Positions 1 to 12,900 of a DNA stretch of 64,000 nucleotides are shown here, piece by piece (the first letter of the stretch is position 1; each line of letters starts with the position of its first letter). Below the pieces are notes generated by a model. It saw nothing but the letters and a program-made list of their open reading frames with translations. It did not search any database and was not told the origin of the DNA. The position numbers and the translations under genes were made by a program. The stretch comes from Carposina sasakii (Eukaryota; Arthropoda; Insecta; Lepidoptera; Carposinidae). Location of the stretch: NCBI GenBank assembly GCA_014607495.2, contig CP053169.1, positions 2,480,001 through 2,544,000 of the forward strand, given 5' to 3'.

Positions 1-28
1 TTTTGTTATTCTTGATTAAACTATCATC

Positions 29-297
29 ATCATCATCAGCCTATTGCAGTCCACTGCTGGACGTAGGCCTTCCCCAGGGCACGCCACAAGACAGCCATGG
101 GGGGTATTTGCCCATAGTGGTGACTATGGCGTGGTGACGCTGGGCAGGCGGGTTAGTGACCGCAGTTTGTATTTTGGACTATGTTGTCATCACGGAAGGC
201 GCTGCTGCCCACCTCCCGGAAACCCTTAATCGCCTCGTACAATACCTACGGGCAGACATGGGGTGGTACGAATTCTACTCTTCCGGCACCACGCGGC
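29..297 (-). repeat. RTE-tailed SINE/LINE 3' fragment
   Basis: Read on the minus strand this ends in the GTCCAGCAGTGGACTGCAA tail followed by a GATGAT run, the 3' end of lepidopteran RTE-type LINEs and the SINEs they mobilise. Close copies lie at 28978-29242 (+), 38594-38825 (+) and 40120-40331 (-), sharing the segment with GGCAGAGTAGAATT and GTACGAGGCGATTAA. No intact coding frame. Confidence 0.8.
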
Positions 298-441
298 ATC
301 TAATCGCAATAAAGATTCTATTAATCATTGCATAAATTGCCGCTATCTAAACACAAAGTACCTACGTCAAGCGCGAGAAATCTACAATTTTAATAAGGCA
401 ATGTTTCTACAATTTTTAATCGGCACTGTAACGATTTCAGT

Positions 442-750
442 TTACGTAACATTGCTATTGTACAGCACGCCATTATTGTGCGGTATGCGCCTGTTGGAGT
501 AAATGTAAGTGATTTTCACGACTGTTGCCTTAGAAACGGGCCACGTGCATTCAACATTCGATGAAGCTGATAACGCTTTATTACCTTCCATAGTTACTAC
601 GATTATTTTGCCAGTGTCGGCAACACAATTTGCATCTTGTGCTGTACTTGATTGAGTTGATTGTTTGTTTGTTGGACTACGTTTCGTCTCAGTTGGTAAC
701 GCAAAACCGGTGCATGCTACGGCCGGTTTATCGATATCCTTGAGTTCCAT
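442..750 (-). CDS. Hypothetical protein or first exon of a minus-strand gene leaving the window
   Basis: A 102-codon ATG-initiated frame starts MELKDIDKPAVACTG. I do not recognise it. The sequence is not repetitive and is polar and Ser/Thr-rich in the first half (SPTNKQSTQSSTAQ). A TATAAAAAG box lies 47 bp upstream of the ATG, which would leave a very short leader. A splice donor (AAG|GTAATA) falls inside the frame after the residues VVTMEG, so the reading frame beyond it may be intron and the gene may continue off the left edge. Nothing in it marks a membrane or signal segment. A chance ORF of this length is possible in this sequence, hence the low confidence. Confidence 0.33.
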   Translation of the reverse strand: MELKDIDKPAVACTGFALPTETKRSPTNKQSTQSSTAQDANCVADTGKIIVVTMEGNKALSASSNVECTWPVSKATVVKITYIYSNRRIPHNNGVLYNSNVT

Positions 751-788
751 AGTGATATTGAAAAGTGTTGTTTTGTAGCTGTAGTTTT

Positions 789-797
789 CTTTTTATA
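789..797 (-). promoter_or_regulatory. TATA box for the minus-strand frame at 750-442
   Basis: Minus-strand TATAAAAAG, 47 bp upstream of the ATG at 750. Placement fits a start site about 15-20 nt before the ATG. Only the motif supports it. Confidence 0.3.
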
Positions 798-1689
798 CTA
801 GTGAATTTCTTGATACATTTATAATCTCACAATGATAATATATAAGATAGATAGATATAGAAGATAGCCTATGTTTTAGTACCTTTTCTTGGTTTATGAC
901 TCAATTTCTACAACCAGGCGCTTTGTTTCTAATGAGATGAATTTTTCTGGTGTGTTATTTATTTATTTCGATTAGATAGTCTCGAAAAGAGTTATAAAAC
1001 ATGAAATAAAGTGATATCTGGTTCCAAATGGTAAAGCCTCATATTACAAACTAATACTATTTGTAATAGGTGATGGTTGGTAAGTTTTAAGTAAAAATAT
1101 ATTAGTTATCAATTAAGCATCGTCCCTAAAATTATTTTATGTTGATGCAAAATGAATTGAAGATATGTGCCTTTTATGCTTCGTCCCTTTACAACCTAAT
1201 CTCATGATCATAACTACTTATCGTATAACAATCAAGGTTTCTTAATTTTAGTTTATTGTTATCATTACCGCTATCAGTTACGGTACAATCACACTAGTTT
1301 GTGTTTCCAGAATTAAAGGTAGTACTCAAGTATGTTATCAGTGGAGCGTTGTATACTCGTATCTTGATAACGTGTTTATCTGCATTCACTGTTTCTCTAA
1401 TAACACTATTATTAGCGCATTGCTCATTGTTATGTGGAACCCCTTGGGAATGGATTTTCTTTTGCATAAGGAAATATTGTTATATGTTCGGTTGTTTTTG
1501 TAACTACCTTTGAGCAAGCTTTTTAATTCAACCTAAGCTTTGCACAATTTATCACCGGCCAGTGTGACCTTACCCAAAATCATCAATGGAATGTTGTACC
1601 ATAAAAGTTTTCTAAGTCAAAGACATTAATGTGCAAACATAAGTAATGCAAAACTAGTTTCGAAAACCCATCAATCGGTACCATCTCGG

Positions 1690-1955
1690 CTGAGCAGGCA
1701 GTTTTTTGCCGGCTGCCTCCGGCGCCAAAGGAGCCGGAGTACGCACGCGCACACTGACGTTGCAAAATTTACGGACAGCGGGCCTCCTCGTAATGGAGTA
1801 GAGACGCGGATCAGACACCGCCGGCCCCCTCTCTCTCTTCGCCACGTCGCCTCCCCCCTCGCGCCACACCCGTCTAGCTAGTAAAGCCCCCTCAGTTGCC
1901 CCGCAGCAGCCGCGCGCGTCCGTCGCATACTCTATGCGACTCCGCCATTTCTCTA
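1690..1955. promoter_or_regulatory. GC-rich, CpG-rich island; candidate promoter or non-coding first exon
   Basis: The stretch is sharply GC- and CpG-rich within otherwise AT-rich sequence, with CT-rich runs (CCCCCTCTCTCTCTTCG) and, on the minus strand, GAAATGGCGGAG, similar to the ATGGCGG motif found near housekeeping start sites. It could serve the minus-strand frame at 750-442 or provide an upstream leader exon for the plus-strand myotubularin gene. Frames reading through it look like composition effects. Confidence 0.35.
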
Positions 1956-1959
1956 CCAT

Positions 1960-3620
1960 AATATGGATATATTCTACATCCGCTCCCTTATCAACATCCA
2001 GTTCACATATTTATGGTTTTGCGAAGTTTTCGACAAGTACAAATGGATTATATTGTAAAGTGGCACCGGAATCGACTAGTTTAATAAGGTCCGCATTGGA
2101 ATTTCTGCTATGGCGCGTCGACGTGTTCGGCACATGGCTTCATAATAATATGGTGTTGGCGGAAATTACGATAAAAATGGCAATACTAATGCTATGGTAA
2201 AGCGGGAGTGAAGAAATAGTGTTGACATGTGTGTCCCAATCGGATTTTGTTGACGTATTGTAATAGTTATTAGAGCTAGGTGCATTTTGGTACAGTTATG
2301 GCGTACTCGTGGCGTCCACGTTACGTTATGGCGGGCGAAATACTCAATGGCGCTAAAGTTGCAGAAGTTTCGATTATTGTAAGCGATCCTTGAACTTTGG
2401 CTGATTCATCAGCCACTATATGAATGACGGATAGAGTTAATGTTTATAAACATCATACATTTGCGATTAACAAAAATGTTTTGACATGGCCGGCAGATTG
2501 TTTTGGAAAATCCAAAGTGATTGTAATACATATGTGTTTTTATTATTTGGACATTGTGTTAAGAACAATGTTGTTGCTTTGTTCAAAGTACGATTTCGCG
2601 CCGAGGTCACTGGCTGAACGAAACATTGGCTAATCGTTGCGAGCGACTGAATGAATTGCCTCTACAGCCATGATCAAAGTCCGGCATAATTATTCCATCT
2701 TTGTTGTATACCAAGATCGCACTGCATGTTTTCTTATTGGGGTTTCCCGTGCGCGCCATAAAGGTGTCAATCAAAATGTGTGTGAACATCGCCTTAGTGC
2801 AGAGATATTGCGACACTTCATTCTTCATACAGCTCTATTATATCTGATTTGGGAGGTTCCAAAAGATAAACGTTGAAGGACAACAAATTAAAATACTACG
2901 TATATAAATGTAGAGATTCTGTAATACTTGCCAAAAGTACTGCTTTTGCGTTGTGCCAATTATGTTCTTTAACTACCTAGTGCACGATTTACCTTACAAG
3001 TCTCAATTTAATTAATGTAGAGATGTTTCCCTCTATCAGTCATATAAGCTATAGCATAGCGTACGAATGTATGTTTATCTGAAAAATTGTTTATTTTACC
3101 AATTTCTAGATGTATCACTATATCTTAGGTTTATCAGTTGCCCAGTCAATAAGATTATATAATTCCGGATTTAATTAGTTTACCCTACACATTCCTGCTG
3201 GTTAAGTAAATAAGTAACATATACAGTTCATTTACCCGTAAACAACGACGATATGCTTATCACGTGGCTGTGTGTAGAATCATAAGCAACTTGATGATCG
3301 TTTGCATAAATACTACTTTATTACTCTTGAGTTATCCCCTTTGTCTTTATCTTGATCTTTGTTACAAACTTTGTAATTCGGATCAAACAAAATTTTGGGA
3401 AAACCTGCAGTTTCATTTGCTATTCTTAGCGATTTAAATTTCACTTCATTGTAAACATATCAAACTCTCTTGTGAGTTTCGGATCTATCGAAGAAAGATA
3501 AAATTCTACATGGTATTTTAAGACCGTTAGATTTCCTTCCAAACAATTTGTCCTACTTAACACCACCTAATGATAAACTGAAATGGTTAAAAGATAAGAT
3601 AACCTTTCAACTCATCGTTT
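1960..3620. other. Intergenic, AT-rich, nothing recognised
   Basis: Only short frames with no family resemblance on either strand. One CACGTG at 3261-3266. No repeat family recognised. Confidence 0.6.
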
Positions 3621-3621
3621 A

Positions 3622-3913
3622 TACAGGGTTTAACAAAAGGGTATGTTAAGCGAAAAGCTATGTAAATACTATAAAATATAAGAAAAGCTATATAAAAACA
3701 CTATAGAGAACCTATCTACAAAATTTGAGACTCGAAATCACATTTTTATTTTTCAAGATTGTATGAAAATTTCTGAGTTATTTAAAAATTCTCCATTCTA
3801 TCGGGAAAAATAAACATGTGATTTCGGGTCTCAAATTTTGTGGATAGGTTCTCTATAGTGGGCTATTTACATAGCTTTTCGCTTAACATACCCTTTTTGT
3901 TACACCCTGTATT
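3622..3913. mobile_element. MITE family A, copy 1 (foldback)
   Basis: Long terminal inverted repeats: the left end runs ACAGGGTTTAACAAAAGGG, TATGTTAAGCGAAAAGCTAT, and the right end carries its reverse complement ending TTACACCCTGTA. The interior is also nearly palindromic, so the whole element can fold into one hairpin. Other copies: 23125-23388, 47954-48217, 53262-53526, 57784-57977, 58569-58832 and 62266-62500. Non-coding, non-autonomous DNA element. Confidence 0.85.
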
Positions 3914-4351
3914 ATGACAAGTGAATCACACACAAGATGTGTGCTTAATGTTTATGTTTTAGCTGAATTGATTCATAAAATTATATTGATAGAGCCATTG
4001 CAAGTATCCCCGGACATAAAAGGTTTTTCCTTATTTTTGTGGAAAATGGAATTAATAAGTTTTTTCTCCTAATTTTTGGGATTAATTAAGAAGTATAATA
4101 TTTTTGTTGGAAAAAATACAGCTACTCCCGAATTTTCTTTAGCTAGTCCGGTTTTCGTTAATATCAATCAATGAATTTATTTGCACACTTTCCTTTTGCT
4201 GTTGGTATTAAATTGCAAATCTTTCTACCAATATTAAGGATTGGATTGTTGAATTTTATAATTAGCTTATGTCCATTTTATTAATATATGTGACCTCAAT
4301 GGTCTCATTGTAAAGTTTGCCGCATTGGTAGGTTATGCAACGGGAGAATGC

Positions 4352-5391
4352 CACGTGGCCCAATGTCGTTTGCTGCGCATGCTCCACGGCGATAGATCCG
4401 TGACATTGCTCCAAATCTTTGACCTGTTTGAATTCTATGAGAAAATGTCTATTTAAACCATATCATCATTATCCAAGTAGATAGTTGAAAAATCCAGATG
4501 AACCTGCAGCATTCCTATTAGAAAATGACTGGACCTAATTAAATTAGAAGGTGTCAGATCTAAACCACGTGGCGATGGTAGCTGGTGCGCATGTGCGTGC
4601 ATACGAATTGGCCCCAGCTGTTGGTTGAGAAAATCGTTACCTAACGTCCAACGCACCCATTTTACTATCACGTGGCTTGGGGCAGACATCTCGAGTACTT
4701 TTATCGGAAATGTCTGGATAAAATCTTCTATGGTATTTAGGGTTGTTGTGTTTTGAAATTGTCTACCATCCAATGGAAAGGGTTTCTGATAAGATAATTT
4801 GTCCATTGCTAACTATGGACGATATTTGAGAAACCCTTCATAGAATTTATTAATTATGTGAGACAGGCGTAATGAATATTTTAGTTGATATGAAATGCAA
4901 GACTACGTGTCTAATATCGGAAATGAATAAGCATAACTTATAAAAGTGCTAAATAATAGGGCACGTGTAGAATTCAAATACATATATGTACTATCTAAAA
5001 TTTGTTATGGTTATAATAATCTACTACGATAATTTGTGATAATTATTGAGTACATGCTTCTGATAATCCAAGATTATATTATTTATGAATTTATTATGAG
5101 GCAGGCTTATGAGGAATTTCATCGTCTGTTCAGACTTTATTTACAGATTTGTTGTTATAGATAACAATCATTACAGAAAGCTTTAAGATGTGCTATACTT
5201 TACAAGATATGAAGATACTAGTTTAAATATGCTCTCAAATGCCTTGTTTATTTTCATATGGTACAAAGTACGAATATCACTATTGCTGTAAGGGTAATAT
5301 CTGTCGGTCTTTAAGTTACATCAGTAATATTAGAATTTGTATTGCATTTACAACTAGAAATGAAAGCCAAGGTATGATCAGATTTCACGTG
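4352..5391. promoter_or_regulatory. Cluster of five CACGTG E-boxes
   Basis: Perfect palindromic CACGTG at 4352-4357, 4566-4571, 4669-4674, 4962-4967 and 5386-5391, with a sixth at 3261. Several sit in CCACGTGGC contexts. This is the core site for bHLH factors such as Clock/Cycle, Max or USF. It overlaps a 117-codon minus-strand frame (4806-4453) that I do not recognise. A regulatory role is inferred from density alone. Confidence 0.4.
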
Positions 5392-6184
5392 ACTTAGTTT
5401 CAGAATAACATGCCCATATTTCACTCGTGATCTCGGTTCCTTGCCAAGTAAGACTTTCACTGCAAATACATTCGATTCGATAGCCATAACTCTCTAGTGG
5501 GCTGGATATAAATCAATTGTTGTCACACAGAGCATAGGGCAACGGGACGTGGGATAGCAGAGAAATTCCACAATTCACAATCTCACTGCCATGTTTATTT
5601 GACGTTTCAATCGATTTATTGCAACCATAGCAGCCTATGTAGTTCAGTGCGACCAATCGATACTATGCCGTAAATGGTAACTGTTTTCAATATGAAATCC
5701 GTCTGCATTCAAAACGCCATGTGCTCAGGACTCAGACGGTATGCCACACAAACTTGTTTAAATGTCAAATACATTTTCGAATGCAACCTTGTCCGGTATC
5801 TCGGCGGCCTTGCCAATGTCCATTCTATGTCCGCATCAATTATACCATTGATAGAAAAAACCTTTGACATTTGCTGAATAGACCCGCCTGTCTACTTTCA
5901 CAGTCGCATGTGTAATGTAATGAGCTCTACCGCGGAAGTGTTTACTTAGACGCGGAAGAGTCTTCTCTCGTCTATGAAGATATTAAAGATAAATCTCTCC
6001 ATTCTTAGTAGTGAATTTCAACATTCGTATCATGCATGGGTGTCTCTGGTATGATGGGTATTATTTCTGCCTTTAGTTTTCACTTTTCCCCATTTTATTG
6101 CTCGTTAATATCGCTGAATGATACCTACTTTGTAAACATTAGAGAACCGACCATATCGTCTTCCGTCGACCATTGTTTGTCATT

Positions 6185-6455
6185 TCCTTCGACCGCTTGT
6201 GTTGCATTGTGATTCTGCGGCGGTATACCCGCCGTTTGTTTTCAGGCTATTTATAGCCCTTTGTGCTTACTATAATTTTATAAATAGTGTGTTTACTGCA
6301 AATCATCGGCGTGCATGCCAGGTGAAGGTCAGGGCCGTCCCGGCGCCTGTACGCGGAATTCACATGACTTGTTCGGTAGAGACGCGACGGGCGTGGAAGC
6401 CTCCCATTGGTCGGTTTCTGCGCCACGCTAAACCATAGCTGGCACTGTTGCGGCT
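6185..6455. promoter_or_regulatory. GC-rich patch with CCAAT-type box
   Basis: Locally GC-rich (GCGGCGGTATACCCGCCG; CGCGACGGGCGTGG) with an inverted CCAAT box (CCCATTGG) and a donor-like GCCAG|GTGAAG. Could be a promoter with a short leader exon. No protein family seen in its frames. Confidence 0.25.
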
Positions 6456-6459
6456 ACGA

Positions 6460-9400
6460 TTCGTTCAGCTGTTGTTGTAGTATTAGCTTTTTATGTTATC
6501 CTGGTTGTTTTTTGTGGCGATCCTTCTATTTTTTTTACTTATGTTGTATAATAGGTCTGTAACCTGTTTTGATAATGTTTATTATGTAATACTTACAGAT
6601 AATTTATAGATTAAATTTATTCTATCTGAGATATGTCTTTTGGTTAAATTTACATTGTGCGTGACCCTTAATTCGAATATAAATTAACAATTGAACCAAT
6701 TTAATTTACTGCTAATGCTTTTTCCACTTACTATCTTATACAATTCTTAAGAATTAATCAATGCCATGTCATTCAATTATCTTAAGTGCAGGTTTTTTTG
6801 TCTAATTCAGTAATGGGATCAAGATAAGGTCATTCAGTGAAGTTTATCGATAATGAATTACCTATATATTTCGACGCCGGTATTCTCAGTATATTTTTCC
6901 CTTGAGTACTTTGGGTCCTTGTCATAAGTTATTTTTCAAGGATAGGAGAGTAAATAAACGACTTATATTATCGGTGTGTCTTCGAGGACAGGGACAAGTA
7001 GCTTTTTGTCAGCAAGGTCGGTGGTATCGGTGTGCCTGGAAACTAGCCTTGCTCCAGAAATATCAGTACTTACATATTACCAATTTTATCAGTCATGCTT
7101 TTATCATCAGCGATTTAACTGTATCCTCAAATATTACGGATGTTGCACTTTTTATTGATATCGCATCGGAAATCTTTCGGGGTACTTGGACTTGAATTTA
7201 ATTTCTCCTTTTCTTTTAGAATATACTATACTATCTACTACGATAGCTGACAATGATTTTCAGATAATACCTCCAGAAAGTCCTTTGAATTATTTAAAAT
7301 AACGAAAAGATACCTATGATGGTTATTATAACAGTTTAACCTTAATTACTTTAAATCTGTACATAAGGTTAGCATCACAAATAGTTCTTCTAAATTGGTT
7401 ACGCTATTTTCTCAAATGATTATTTCTTAATTACAATTTACTCAATATTTATTGCGGTATATGTGAACACATTAGCTATTATCTTCACATAGTATCTCTC
7501 TTTTAATACCACTCTCATAATATATTGCACATATAATTTCCTTTATGTTAGGGTTGACTATGTCAATTTTCAAATTGCGTACTATATCTCCATCCTCCTT
7601 GACTACTTTTTTATAACTAACATGAATTGTAAAAATTGGGGAACTGGAAATTTTGACTTTAAGTAAAAGACCTCTATGTATTGGAAAAACAATAACAAAA
7701 ATGTTAGCAACCTTTCATTGTTTAGATTTTTTTACCGTTAGCCTTGTTCCTATTAGGTTTTATCCAATTTTAAAGAATAAATTATTTAAATTGGTACAAA
7801 ATAATATAATTATACCTAGTTGCATACCGAATTGCAAACTGAAATTTAAACGGAAATAGAAACAATTTTAACGATAAGCGAATTGTAACGCCTAATACAA
7901 TTTCATTTATAAGCAGTAGCATAAACAGTCTACTGTCGAAGAATATTTAATTTAAAATTTTTCAACCCTAGCTCATTTATGTGGTTTATTAGACACAGTG
8001 AAAAGAGAATAGAAATTGTTTTATTATAACCATTTACTTTAATTTATGCGGAGCAATGGAGTTTTAATAACACTTAGCATTTCAATGACTCTTGAGAAAC
8101 CAGACATTATAATAGCGCTTTTATATTGATTAAGTACATAGCCTATCATCGAACCCTAGACAGTTTCGTCGGGCAAGTGATAGAGTTCAACCTTAGCTTG
8201 TACTAAATACTTGGATATTTCTTATTATCATTATCTTATGATGCTTTAGAAAAAAAAACAGTTTTAAAAAACAATGACCACTTCATGTTAAAGATTGTTT
8301 TGTTGTTTTTCCTCTTATTTATTTCGCCTAAGTCAGCTGACTTGTGTTTTACATGAATTTAGTTTTTGTTGGCACAATCAATGGTTTGCTTAGTTGAGTT
8401 TAGGCAATGTTCTTACATCACCGCACTGGCCAGTCATTCTCGCAATTCTCTGGGTCAGACGTTCTCAAACTATTGCACATGATCTTTCCATTCCACCACA
8501 TCCACTCTTTACCAGTCTATTAGTCAATTTTGTTACAAGTATCTCTTCTGCTTCTTTAGCTTTAGCTGTAGTGTCTTTGGCTGTATTGGTAAAGAAATAT
8601 TACAACCTAATTCGTCTTGCGTGAGTTTTATTTGGTTGAAATGTTTGAGAACCCTTGTTCCAAGTCGTGTTGAAAGGTCCAATCAATTCGCTCATCCATC
8701 AACGGGCGGTGTGAATAGAATCTTCACAAGGTTTTCGGCGGTACCTTGAGTGTAAGTTGTTTATCTTTATAACGTAATCGGTATCAATTGACCATGCAAT
8801 TTATTGTTTATTTACTTACTAGTTAGAAGCTGCCATTCTAATATAATCTCATAATTTCAGTTTCTTTAGAAAGGACGCCATTTTAATGACCTTATGGTAT
8901 ATTTCTCTTGAACTCAGTGTTGCAGGCAACATATAAAATTACATTTAAAAAGTTAATGTTCCTTTTTTAACTGCGCCTTTCGAGTAAGTCCAAGCTTAGC
9001 TTCGTATAAGGACACATTACGACACAGGCTTTAATTTCTGTATTTTCCTATATTTCTATTAGTGTGTGCACAATACAAGTGAAGTTCTAATATTGTGTTT
9101 TTCTTGACTTTCTTATATTACACCCTATTCACTACAATATACAGTCCACTAAATCGACATCTCGGCGAGACAGCATACAATAACCAGGCTGTCCCGCACA
9201 CTCAGAGATCCCTTCATCTCATTGGCATTTTCATTAAAAAGCATCAGTTGATTTTTCAATACCTCTCATCGATTAAATTCATTCGATTTTGTACTGTGTG
9301 GCTACTACCTCGTTTTACGGTGTACTCGTATAAAGTTGAATATCCTTCATACTATCGGCGTTGTTATAAAGTCGTATTTTTTTCCAAATGTGATTTTCGT

Positions 9401-12295
9401 TGCCAATATTCTACGTTGTTTTTAAGTCGTTTTTTTAGATTCTAGTGATATGTTAATAGGTAATGGATCTGCTAGTCGTGATACCGTCATGATATCACAA
9501 GCCCTGACCCACTAATTGTTCTTGCGTCACATTATGACTCGACTTTTTGTTTTATTGATAGCAATTTCGTATGATATAGAGATAAGATAACAAACTCTGA
9601 GTACATACTTTAAAATTTTTACAAAATTTGTAAATTTGTTTTTCCTTACCTTCCTTCACCTAAGCGGTAATTAATATTAACTGTTGAGCATCTTTGAAGG
9701 AACAGAAATAAAAATTTAATTGGTAAAGGACCATAGTTTGTCTTGTAAAACAAACGAAACCCTAATAGGATCATTCTTGCGTCAGTCTTTCGTGTTAAGA
9801 CATTGTGCGTAACCCCCTTTATGGGAGTTAAATTCGTTTTTCGTATGACGCGAAATTTTGATCAATTGAAGAATGTAGTCTGGGTACATTTCTGTCGTAG
9901 CAAATGCGGATATTATAAATGCATGTCAACTAGAACGTAACGTAACCAACTGCACCCGACTTTTGTTCACGTTTCGAAACTGTGATATTCTATTGCCTTA
10001 TACTTAGAGTCGTAATTTGCGTATGTATATCTTTAGTGTATGCATGTTTATGTATGTTATGTTCGTGTGTACGTTCGCCGGTGGACAGGCTAGAAGTGTA
10101 CGCGGTTTGCGGTGCTGAAACACGATACCTGACTCTGAGACGCCACTCTACTGAATTTGTCACGTAGTTTGTTGTGTACAATTAACTCTAGTTTTATTAC
10201 TGCTTTCATATTTTAACTGCCGTTAAAGGCTTAAAAATTTTATCGGTTTTAGATAATGTCGTCAGATTTATGAAGATGACATTATCTTAAACAGTCTCTC
10301 ACAATTATATCGTTTGCTTATTTTGAAATATTTGTTGATTGCACTTGCATACATGTGCAAATATGTTGGATTTCAAAATTTCTAGCACTTGCAGAATAAT
10401 TAGCTAGGATAGAATTTGTTTGGCCTCTATTTTATTTCCACATTCTTATTTGAATAGGCCTATATTTACTGTCTATTCCATCTTTTGTAATCTGTCCTCG
10501 GTACCTACCTATATAGTTGCTATCCACTAGTGAAGTGTACCTAAACAAGAATTTCATAATGATATTTTATGCAACTCTGGTATTTACTGTTTGATATCAG
10601 TAGTATCATGTAACCACCCAACGAACATGTTACTCAAGCTTACTACAAAACACTGATTATATCACAGTTATGTAATTCCTATTACTATTCTGATCATCTT
10701 TACCGTTGTTTGTATAGTTTTCATAACCGTATGGTAAATTACTTACCTCTTTTTTCTACTTTTATAAATTTTGTAGAAATACGTTTATGATTCAAATGTC
10801 TCAAATACTTCACAGTATTGAGGTTGTAAAGCGAGAGACCATGAACTTCAGTATCCAGGTTGTGATTGCCTCAATTATTTTAACAGAAAATGAACTTAAC
10901 CCGTGAAAGTTGAAAACCGCTCAATTATTTATCAATTAATTGCTTTGGAAACGTCTGAGGCGTTTATGCTGAATGACCTCCCGGTAATTTTGTAATTGCT
11001 GCCGGCCAGTCGTGCTCGCCAGCAATACAGAGTCTGTGCACGCGACCGGTGTCGCAATGAACGTCCACCTAGATGCACAAACAAAAGGTACCATAAAACC
11101 CACAATTATACAGCTCTTGGTCACTTTCTGTCAAGTATTGCAAGACATGCAAGGGTTTTACGATCTATTGTATATACTTTATTGCTGATTGCTAAAATTT
11201 CTGTCTGTGTTTACTAGTTGTGTATATTTCTTCGTAGCTTGTATTCCAGGGACCTTAAGTCCAGTAGTGGTCGATGTAACACTCGTTAGGCGCCAGTGCG
11301 GTGGCCGCATTCTTAGTGGAACTACGCAGCGTTGAAAGTAGAGCATGCATCCGTTCGACGTCTGCAAGAATTCCAAACATCTTCTGCGGTCCTGGTACTT
11401 GAGTTGAAAGTTTTCGTTTTGATAGTTTCTCATAAAATTTATGTCTGAAAAACAGTAGTCATCGTGATCATGAAAATTCATGAATGGAAATTACCTTTGT
11501 ATTAATGCATATTGATATCTTGAAAGGCCTACTTACATAATACTTTGCCCTTACACGTACCATTCTACCCGCATGCACTTAGTTAACGCGTGATTACACT
11601 TAATGTTAATATAATTAACTTTTCTGAGGAAATGAATTTCTATTTATGTTCTAAATTGTTCATCTATTTATTAAATCAAAGTAAAGTTCATAAAATTCAT
11701 TAAATTATGATTAAAGAACAAAATTTACATCATGAACTTTGAATGGTAATATGAACTGAAACAAAGAAATTTGAACAAAGGGCAATAAAGTTACAATTGG
11801 TAATTATTGAACCAATAACGGCTGAAACGGAAGTGTCAGATGAAAAATTTATTTCTTGAAAGGGGAGCCGAAACGAATTAGTCTCAAGGGTATACTCGGT
11901 TATTTTGTTGGCCTGATATGTGAGTATGACCTGACTATTGTATGCATTGGGACCAGAAGTATCTGTTTTAAATCCACTTTCGAGATACTCGAGATAAAGG
12001 AACTTCTGCATCAAGCAATACTCGATCAAGTATTTAACGAGGTCGATGACCTAAAAGACTTTGCGCTGCACATATATGAAGTAGTTATGATAACGAATGA
12101 CTATTGTCATACTAGTGTCTTGTAATTGAATCTATTTCTCTTAGGACAAAATTTATAAACAAAGACTTGTTCGGCGACGCTAAAGACAATAATATTTTTA
12201 CAAGTGACCAAATAATTGAAACAATGCTCTCGCTTCACAATACCATTAGGAAAATGGCTATATCAGTTGTGCAAACAATCAACACCATATTATTA
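6460..12295. other. Intergenic, AT-rich, no gene recognised
   Basis: Both strands show only short frames with no motif I recognise. A more GC-rich patch at about 11230-11400 carries a 100-codon minus-strand frame of unknown nature. No identifiable mobile element ends were found here, which contrasts with the repeat density further right. Confidence 0.5.
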
Positions 12296-12300
12296 TTGAT

Positions 12301-12756
12301 TGACGTCAAAGCGTGAGACGGTCTGCGAGTCGAGTTTAATTCACTTTGTGGGAGGCGTGTGGGCTCTGTTAGCCTGCACGTGGAGATATATGGAATTTTA
12401 AAATATTCCATCCATCTTTCGCCCATTTCATTTCATCATCAAACAACTCGACAACCAGTGGGCTTTGTTTTTTGACAAGTCAATAACATGGGATATATTT
12501 CTTTCTCCTGTAGATAACTTATTGGATTGCGGTGCAAATGTGATTTTATACAGTGTAGTGAATGTATTTATTTAAACTATTTAATGTAAATATAAGGACA
12601 AAGAGCCTGAAGATGAAACGTTACAAATACTATAGACAATGGTGGCGTGCTTCCAAAACGGTGATGTAAATTTTAAGATTAGTGTTAGACATTCCGAAAG
12701 TCTGATCCGGTAGACTGCTCTAAGTTATTTATTAGTTAGTTTTGTATTGTGTGGAT
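12301..12756 (+). promoter_or_regulatory. Candidate promoter and 5' leader of the myotubularin gene
   Basis: Within 460 bp upstream of the first coding exon lie a perfect CRE (TGACGTCA, 12301-12308), a GC-box-like GGGAGGCGTGTGGG (12350-12363), a CACGTG (12377-12382) and an AT-rich TATAAGG near 12588. Position and motif content fit a promoter, but a distal upstream leader exon cannot be excluded. Confidence 0.35.
12613..12669 (+). CDS. Upstream ORF in the putative leader
   Basis: An 18-codon frame, MKRYKYYRQWWRASKTVM, begins 144 nt before and ends 88 nt before the main ATG. It is strongly basic and aromatic. If the transcript starts upstream of 12613, it would be translated first and could lower main-ORF initiation. 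Depends on the unproven leader. Confidence 0.25.
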   Translation: MKRYKYYRQWWRASKTVM

Positions 12757-12900
12757 ATGCTGATCAATACGTATTTGGACACGGAGGATTTCGTGCACCT
12801 TTATTACCCGGAGGATGAGCCGTCGCCCCCCCAGGGCTGTGGCGCGGGCGCACGAATGGCGTCCAAGTATCCCAGGCCGAGGTCGCCGGACTACAACCAG
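12757..12900 (+). CDS. MTMR3/4-like exon 1 (residues 1-48)
   Basis: Starts MLINTYLDTEDFVHLYYPED, acidic then Pro-rich, ending SPDYNQ. Donor CAG|GTTGGT is weak but keeps phase 0 into exon 2. A stronger-looking GTGTAAG four bases later would break the frame. The N-terminus is not conserved in the family, so this exon rests on phase, GC content and position. Confidence 0.6.

Noticed and set aside
1654..1959. 101-codon minus-strand frame across the GC-rich island
   Set aside because: Arg/Gly/Ala-rich translation of CpG-rich DNA with no domain. More likely a promoter or leader sequence.
4453..4806. 117-codon minus-strand frame as a gene
   Set aside because: No recognisable domain, no supporting splice or promoter context, and AT-type codon use. 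Most likely chance, so it is described only with the E-box cluster.
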